In this document: piece after piece, positions 1 through 7,701 of the stretch
Layout: every line of letters begins with the position of its first letter
Position numbering within the stretch: position 1 is the first letter of the stretch
DNA from: an uncultured Acidobacteriota bacterium
GTDB lineage: Bacteria; Acidobacteriota; Blastocatellia; RBC074
Length of the DNA stretch: 7,701 bases
Direction of reading: 5' to 3'
NCBI GenBank assembly: GCA_937967285.1
Contig: CALBSU010000491.1
Coordinates: 1-7,701 of the forward strand
Translations under genes and position numbers: made by a program
The notes under the pieces: model-generated
What the model was told of the DNA's origin: nothing
Seen by the model: the letters and a program-made list of their open reading frames with translations, nothing else
The model's database searches: none

Positions 1-171
1 CCTCACTCCCTTGCCGAGGTAAAAAGCCCTCAGCCCCTGCTTGATGTCTCCGTACCAGTCCTCCTCGGGCAATGTCCGCCGCTGTCCATAAACCATGTTC
101 GCGGACAGGAAAACGAGTGTCAGGCAGACCAATCCCCGGACGCCGATCTTGCTGTGAAGCTGTTTTGCCAT
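1..171 (-). CDS. Exported protein of unknown function, N-terminal fragment (runs off the window)
   Basis: This is the first 57 codons of a minus-strand gene whose 3' part lies outside the window; the frame is open to base 1. The ATG at 171 is preceded by an AAGAGGA ribosome binding site with 7 nt spacing, which makes the start convincing. The N-terminus reads as a Sec signal peptide: basic residues (K3, K8, R12), a hydrophobic core at about residues 13-24, and a possible cleavage site near VYG-Q at 29-30. The short mature part ([24 protein letters not shown]) is too little to assign a family; a helical, TPR-like start is conceivable but unsupported. It follows the GWxTD gene on the same strand, but a gap of about 150 bp and a stem-loop suggest it is not tightly coupled to it. 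Confidence 0.72.
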   Translation of the reverse strand, partial: MAKQLHSKIGVRGLVCLTLVFLSANMVYGQRRTLPEEDWYGDIKQGLRAFYLGKGVR

Positions 172-270
172 TTCTAAATCCTCTTACGGGAGTCGGATGA
201 TCGCAATGATCAATATAAATCAGAAGGCAGTATTTATTCGAGAGCAGGTGGGGGAAAATGGGGGGAGCAG

Positions 271-299
271 GGGCCCGGCGAAACCGTCGCGCCGGGCCC
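271..299 (-). terminator. GC-rich stem-loop downstream of the GWxTD gene, possible terminator
   Basis: Perfect 10-bp inverted repeat: GGGCCCGGCG at 271-280 and CGCCGGGCCC at 290-299, with a 9-nt loop. It lies about 20 bp past the stop codon of the minus-strand GWxTD gene, where a transcript end is expected. Read in the minus direction it is followed by a C-rich stretch rather than a U tract, so it is not a textbook intrinsic terminator. It could instead be a 3'-end stabilising hairpin or part of a weak terminator. Confidence 0.45.
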
Positions 300-319
300 G
301 CTGTCTGTTCTGTCGTTTC

Positions 320-1981
<1,662 letters not shown>

Positions 1982-2368
1982 ATGGGTTAAACTCCTCTCG
2001 GCAATCGGTTCAGGCTGCCGGAAAATCACAGTCCAGCTTTCAGAACGGTCGAGGGTGACCGGTCTTGCCGGCCTGTTTCTAAATTTCCCTCACCAACCGT
2101 CTTCAGAAAGCCAATTACCGCAAACCGAGCTGGAAGGTTTGACGTAACGGAAAGTGTAAGCGACGTCCGCAAACTGCGTCAAGCAGGTCGGCCCGCCGGT
2201 TGGCGGCTTCCCGTCCAAAACCGGGAATTTGACAAGCATATAAGCATCTGTTAGCGTGACGACTTTCTTCATCATTATTGATCGCGGGCGATCAGGGCCG
2301 GGATTCCGGCGACTAACGAACTTCAGGCTGTCATGCCGGGAAATTTCAGGAAGAGTACTAGAGAGCGG
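1982..2368. other. Divergent intergenic region between the GWxTD gene and the lipoprotein gene
   Basis: This spacer of nearly 390 bp separates divergently read genes, so it should hold promoters for both directions. On the plus strand a perfect TTGACA stands at 2229-2234, and 17 nt later lies TAGCGT (2252-2257), a weak -10 match; this is the best promoter candidate but is not strong. I found no convincing -10/-35 pair for the minus-strand gene. A small CCGCC/GGCGG stem with a 4-nt loop lies at 2193-2206. A 61-codon minus-strand reading frame (2090-2275) lacks a ribosome binding site and looks non-coding. No RNA gene is recognisable. Confidence 0.4.
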
Positions 2369-3349
2369 ATGAAACGAGCCAGTCTGTCAATCGCTGTCCT
2401 GGCGCTGATTCTACTTGGCAACTCCTGCGCTAATCTGGCGCGCGTCAGCGATGCCACGATACCCAGACTATTGACGCCGCTGACCGATGCCGGGTTCGAA
2501 ACCCTGGCCGGGCAGATTCAGCCGTTTGCCGACCTGCAGTCGCTCCGCGCCTGGAGCGTCTACATTCGATTCATCGACGCGGAGTCGGCGGAAAGATATC
2601 GCGAGGCCGAGGCCATCCTGGCGCTCCAGCGGCCCGACAAAATCCGCCTCGTGATCCAGGTTCCCGTCGTCAAAACCAAACTGGCTGAGATGGTCTCGGA
2701 ATCGGGCCTCTTCAAAGTCGCCATCTATCCGAGTGAATACCGTCGGTTTCTGATCGGCAGCAATGCCGGAGACTATTCGCAATGGCGCGAGAAGCTGGGC
2801 GACAAGGGGCGCAGCGCGCTCATCTCCGCCCGGCCGTTCCATTTCACCGAGGCCGTGCTGATGCGCCCATTGCGCCTGGACGATCCTCGAACGGCATACG
2901 TCCGCGAAGAGTTCCTGCTCGAAGAGCCTGATCCGCGCCCCGGCGCCAAAAAGGGCGCCCGGATTCTGCGCAGCTTCTACATCATCTCGGAGATCGAACT
3001 GCTCGACGCCGGAAGAGCGAGAGTCAGCCGCAAATTCTGGTTCGACAGGACCGACGGAGCACGGCTCTCCCGCCAGCAGATCTTCGATAATGACGGCCGG
3101 CTGGTGACGGAGGCTCTCTATTCCGGCTATAAACAACTGAATTCGAACAGTCAGGTTCTCTGGCCCGGCGTGATAACCGTCAACCGGCCTCACGACAACT
3201 ACTCGGCGAGGCTGACTTTCAGCGAGGAACGATTCGACATCAATCCCGAACTTCCTCCGAACGCCTTTGCGCTCGAGAATACCGACGACCTGCCGGAGAC
3301 GAACCTCGATAAACCGGCGCCCGGGACCTCGACAGGGCAGCGGGACTGA
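2369..3349 (+). CDS. Putative lipoprotein with a LolA/LolB-like appearance
   Basis: A 326-residue protein starting with a lipoprotein-like signal: K2, R3, a hydrophobic core at 6-16, then LLGNSC with the candidate lipidated Cys at 20. The lipobox is imperfect (Gly at -3, Ser at -1). The mature part has features seen in the LolA/LolB superfamily and related sorting lipoproteins: [15 protein letters not shown] (57-70), then [22 protein letters not shown] (80-101), then [21 protein letters not shown] (110-130), and late strands at [22 protein letters not shown] (223-244). This reading is by eye, not by profile search. The C-terminal 25 residues are polar and Pro-rich. The chosen ATG has a purine-rich GAGAGCGG directly upstream; the ATG at 2333 would add 12 polar residues before the signal. 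Its stop is 12 bp before the permease start, so the two are very likely co-transcribed. It could accept or chaperone lipoproteins at the outer membrane, by analogy with LolB. Confidence 0.8.
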   Translation: MKRASLSIAVLALILLGNSCANLARVSDATIPRLLTPLTDAGFETLAGQIQPFADLQSLRAWSVYIRFIDAESAERYREAEAILALQRPDKIRLVIQVPVVKTKLAEMVSESGLFKVAIYPSEYRRFLIGSNAGDYSQWREKLGDKGRSALISARPFHFTEAVLMRPLRLDDPRTAYVREEFLLEEPDPRPGAKKGARILRSFYIISEIELLDAGRARVSRKFWFDRTDGARLSRQQIFDNDGRLVTEALYSGYKQLNSNSQVLWPGVITVNRPHDNYSARLTFSEERFDINPELPPNAFALENTDDLPETNLDKPAPGTSTGQRD

Positions 3350-3361
3350 ACTTCAATATTT

Positions 3362-4459
<1,098 letters not shown>

Positions 4460-4477
4460 CCGGCATCTTTCTATATC

Positions 4478-4495
4478 CGGGCCCGAGCCGGCCCG
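4478..4495 (+). other. Short intercistronic stem-loop between permease and ATPase genes
   Basis: CGGGCC at 4478-4483 and GGCCCG at 4490-4495 form a 6-bp GC-only stem with a 6-nt loop, in the 56-bp gap between the permease stop and the ATPase start. There is no U run after it, so it is more likely a processing or stabilising hairpin than a terminator. It may be chance in GC-rich DNA. Confidence 0.25.
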
Positions 4496-4515
4496 ATACT
4501 TGTTCGACTGAATTT

Positions 4516-5202
4516 ATGGACGCAATAATCAGAACCGAAAACCTGACCATGACCTACCGCGTCGGCAAGGTCGACGTGCACGCCCTGCGCGGAGTCAACC
4601 TGTCGGTCAACCGCGGCGAGTTCCTCTCGATCATGGGACCGTCGGGATGCGGCAAATCGACCCTCCTCCATGTTCTCGGAGGCCTGCTCAAACCGACCGC
4701 CGGACGCGTCATCGTCGACAATGAGGACTTGACCACCATGAGCGACGCCGATAGAACCGATGTCAGGCGCCGCAAGATCGGTTTCGTCTTCCAGCGCTTC
4801 AACCTCTTTCCAACTCTCACGGCCGAAGGCAATCTCCGCCTCGCCGAACATATCCACGGCAGGGGCGCCAAAGTCATCGATCAGGAAACACGCCGCGAAG
4901 TCCTCAAACTCCTCCGCCTCGAAAACAAGATGGGCCACAAACCCCTCGAAATGTCCGGCGGAGAACAGCAGCGTGTCGCCCTCGCCCGCGCCGTCATCAA
5001 CCGACCTGCTATCATCCTCGCCGATGAACCGACCGGCAACCTCGACTCCGAAAACTCCGAAGTCGTCCTCAATATGCTCAGACAACTCAACCGGGAACTC
5101 AAACAGACCATCGTCATGATCACTCATAACCCGGAAGCCGCCGCCGTCGCCTCGCGAATGATTGAGATGCGGGATGGCATTATCGTCAAAGATAATGGAT
5201 AA
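4516..5202 (+). CDS. ABC transporter ATP-binding protein, LolD/MacB type
   Basis: A 228-residue stand-alone nucleotide-binding subunit with every ABC motif intact: Walker [10 protein letters not shown] (41-49), Q-loop Gln93 in [16 protein letters not shown], signature [14 protein letters not shown] (146-159), Walker [13 protein letters not shown] (166-177, catalytic Glu171) and H-loop His204 in MITHNPEAA. The [15 protein letters not shown] and DEPTGNLDS wording is typical of the LolD/MacB/FtsE branch, which works with FtsX-type permeases such as the one encoded just upstream. Hydrolysis of ATP would drive conformational change in the permease rather than classical substrate translocation. The reading frame is open far upstream inside the permease gene, but similarity to ABC N-termini ([17 protein letters not shown]) begins at this ATG. 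No Shine-Dalgarno is visible; the start is preceded by GACTGAATTT, similar to the context of the permease start. Confidence 0.95.
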   Translation: MDAIIRTENLTMTYRVGKVDVHALRGVNLSVNRGEFLSIMGPSGCGKSTLLHVLGGLLKPTAGRVIVDNEDLTTMSDADRTDVRRRKIGFVFQRFNLFPTLTAEGNLRLAEHIHGRGAKVIDQETRREVLKLLRLENKMGHKPLEMSGGEQQRVALARAVINRPAIILADEPTGNLDSENSEVVLNMLRQLNRELKQTIVMITHNPEAAAVASRMIEMRDGIIVKDNG

Positions 5203-5242
5203 TAGTTCCTGTTTGCGAATTCAATATTCTTGAAAAGTTTTA

Positions 5243-5650
5243 ATGAACGCTGTCCTGAATGGCATCAAGAATGTTCTGTTGTGGTCATATGCCCGTGGGA
5301 GCTGGCAATATGACGTGCTCTGCCTGATCATCATTCTGATCGTCTTTATGGTCCCGAGCAGATATTTCGGCGACCGCGATCGTCCGGTGGTCAAACAGGC
5401 AAATCAGGAACGGATTTATGCATCCAAGTCAGGCGGGTCAGCCGGGATCGGTGCGGGAACACTGGTCATCGACCCCGGACAACTCGAAGCATTTCTCGGT
5501 TCGGTGGATCGAAGCGATCTGGAAAAGGACCTGCAGGCCGCAATCGCCCTGTACCTGAAGACCGAAATCGGCGAGAATGCGAGTTTGATTGCATACCGGA
5601 AGTTCACTGATTCGCGAGGGCGAACAGGATACCGGGTTCGCTACAGGTAA
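5243..5650 (+). CDS. Small single-span membrane protein of unknown function
   Basis: A 135-residue protein with one clear hydrophobic segment at about 25-37 ([13 protein letters not shown]), preceded by an aromatic-rich stretch ([13 protein letters not shown], 12-24) and followed by basic and charged residues ([11 protein letters not shown]). The C-terminal domain of about 95 residues is soluble and mixed: a Gly/Ser-rich part (62-73), an acidic helical part ([28 protein letters not shown], 82-109) and a strand-like end (TGYRVRYR). I recognise the WQYD plus membrane-segment pattern as resembling small conserved Acidobacteriota proteins but cannot assign a function. It sits 40 bp after the ATPase gene and 45 bp before the LolA-like gene, so it is probably part of the same unit and could be an accessory factor of the ABC complex. 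The start has no good ribosome binding site; TTGAAAAGTTTTA precedes it. Membrane orientation is uncertain. Confidence 0.82.
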   Translation: MNAVLNGIKNVLLWSYARGSWQYDVLCLIIILIVFMVPSRYFGDRDRPVVKQANQERIYASKSGGSAGIGAGTLVIDPGQLEAFLGSVDRSDLEKDLQAAIALYLKTEIGENASLIAYRKFTDSRGRTGYRVRYR

Positions 5651-5695
5651 TCTGAGCGGGAAGAAGGATTTATCATAAACGGAGTTAAAATAAAG

Positions 5696-6395
<700 letters not shown>

Positions 6396-6397
<2 letters not shown>

Positions 6398-6497
6398 GTA
6401 GAAAGTAGAAAGTAGAAAGTCGGGCACGCCTGTAAGCATTCAGCGGTTGTAAAAATTATTAGTTTTCCTTTCTACCTTTTACTTTCTACTTTCTACT
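6396..6497. repeat. Imperfect inverted element made of AAGTAGA heptads (element 1)
   Basis: The left arm has three tandem AAGTAGA heptads plus a partial fourth (6396-6420). The right arm (6469-6497) has four reverse-complement heptads TTTCTAC, the second degenerate (CTTTTAC). Bases 6397-6413 and 6481-6497 are exact 17-nt reverse complements, and pairing continues imperfectly inward. The 48-nt interior is AT-rich on its right side and unrelated to the interior of the second element. The element starts within the stop codon of the LolA-like gene and ends just before the AGGAGG of the radical SAM gene, so it fills the gap between them. Confidence 0.9.
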
Positions 6498-6504
6498 CAA
6501 TTTC

Positions 6505-6531
6505 AGGAGGACCGGTACATCACCCGTACCG

Positions 6532-6534
<3 letters not shown>
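6505..6534 (+). promoter_or_regulatory. AGGAGG separated from the start codon by a stem-loop
   Basis: A perfect Shine-Dalgarno AGGAGG (6505-6510) lies 21 nt before the radical SAM ATG (6532), too far for normal initiation. CGGTAC at 6513-6518 and GTACCG at 6526-6531 pair over a 7-nt loop, so the hairpin fills the gap from 2 nt after the AGGAGG right up to the ATG. No in-frame ATG, GTG or TTG exists between the two. Folding would bring the two signals together, or could block ribosome entry. Function is inferred. Confidence 0.5.
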
Positions 6535-7578
<1,044 letters not shown>

Positions 7579-7579
7579 A

Positions 7580-7667
<88 letters not shown>

Positions 7668-7670
7668 TCT

Positions 7671-7700
7671 GCTCAGCCTGTTCTGAGCCCGCGGAGCGGG
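7671..7700. repeat. Two adjacent small hairpins after element 2
   Basis: GCTCAG (7671-7676) pairs with CTGAGC (7683-7688) over a 6-nt loop, and CCCGC (7688-7692) pairs with GCGGG (7696-7700) over a 3-nt loop. They share base 7688, so both stems cannot be full length at once. They lie at the window edge with no gene visible, and may belong to the repeat element, a terminator region or the next gene's upstream region. Confidence 0.35.
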
Positions 7701-7701
7701 T

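Noticed and set aside
2090..2275. 61-codon minus-strand reading frame in the divergent spacer
   Set aside because: No ribosome binding site, no recognisable motif, and it occupies the region expected to hold promoters.
2468..3193. 241-codon minus-strand reading frame opposite the lipoprotein gene
   Set aside because: It is a mirror frame of a gene with signal sequence and conserved-looking strands; no independent support.

Overview
The window looks like a piece of a didermic, moderately GC-rich bacterial chromosome, most plausibly Acidobacteriota (perhaps Blastocatellia-like). The clues are a GWxTD-domain secreted protein, a family common in Acidobacteriota and some Bacteroidota/Gemmatimonadota relatives; several proteins predicted to act in the envelope or periplasm; and AT-rich AAGTAGA heptad repeats between otherwise GC-rich genes. 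The taxonomic call is an inference from gene content, not from a marker gene.

Layout. Positions 1-171 (minus) hold the first 57 codons of an unrecognised exported protein. Positions 320-1981 (minus) encode a GWxTD-domain exported protein, followed by a GC-rich stem-loop at 271-299. A divergent spacer of about 390 bp (1982-2368) separates this from a run of six plus-strand genes: a putative lipoprotein with a LolA/LolB-like appearance (2369-3349), a MacB/LolC-type ABC permease (3362-4459), its LolD/MacB-type ATPase (4516-5202), a small single-span membrane protein of unknown function (5243-5650), a LolA-family periplasmic carrier (5696-6397), and a radical SAM protein with a C-terminal SPASM-like cysteine region (6532-7578). 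Two inverted-repeat elements built from the heptad AAGTAGA flank the radical SAM gene (6396-6497 and 7586-7667).

How the genes may work together. Permease, ATPase, LolA-like carrier and a lipoprotein with a LolB-like look form what resembles a compact Lol-type route: extraction from the inner membrane, periplasmic carriage and outer-membrane acceptance. Only one permease is present, so it would have to act as a homodimer. The 135-residue membrane protein between ATPase and carrier may be an accessory part. This is a hypothesis from synteny and sequence character; an efflux or lipid-export role for the ABC pair is also possible. The radical SAM gene may be co-transcribed or may be a separate unit bounded by the repeats.

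The most unusual non-coding features are the two heptad-repeat hairpins, and a stem-loop that exactly fills the over-long gap between a perfect AGGAGG and the ATG of the radical SAM gene.
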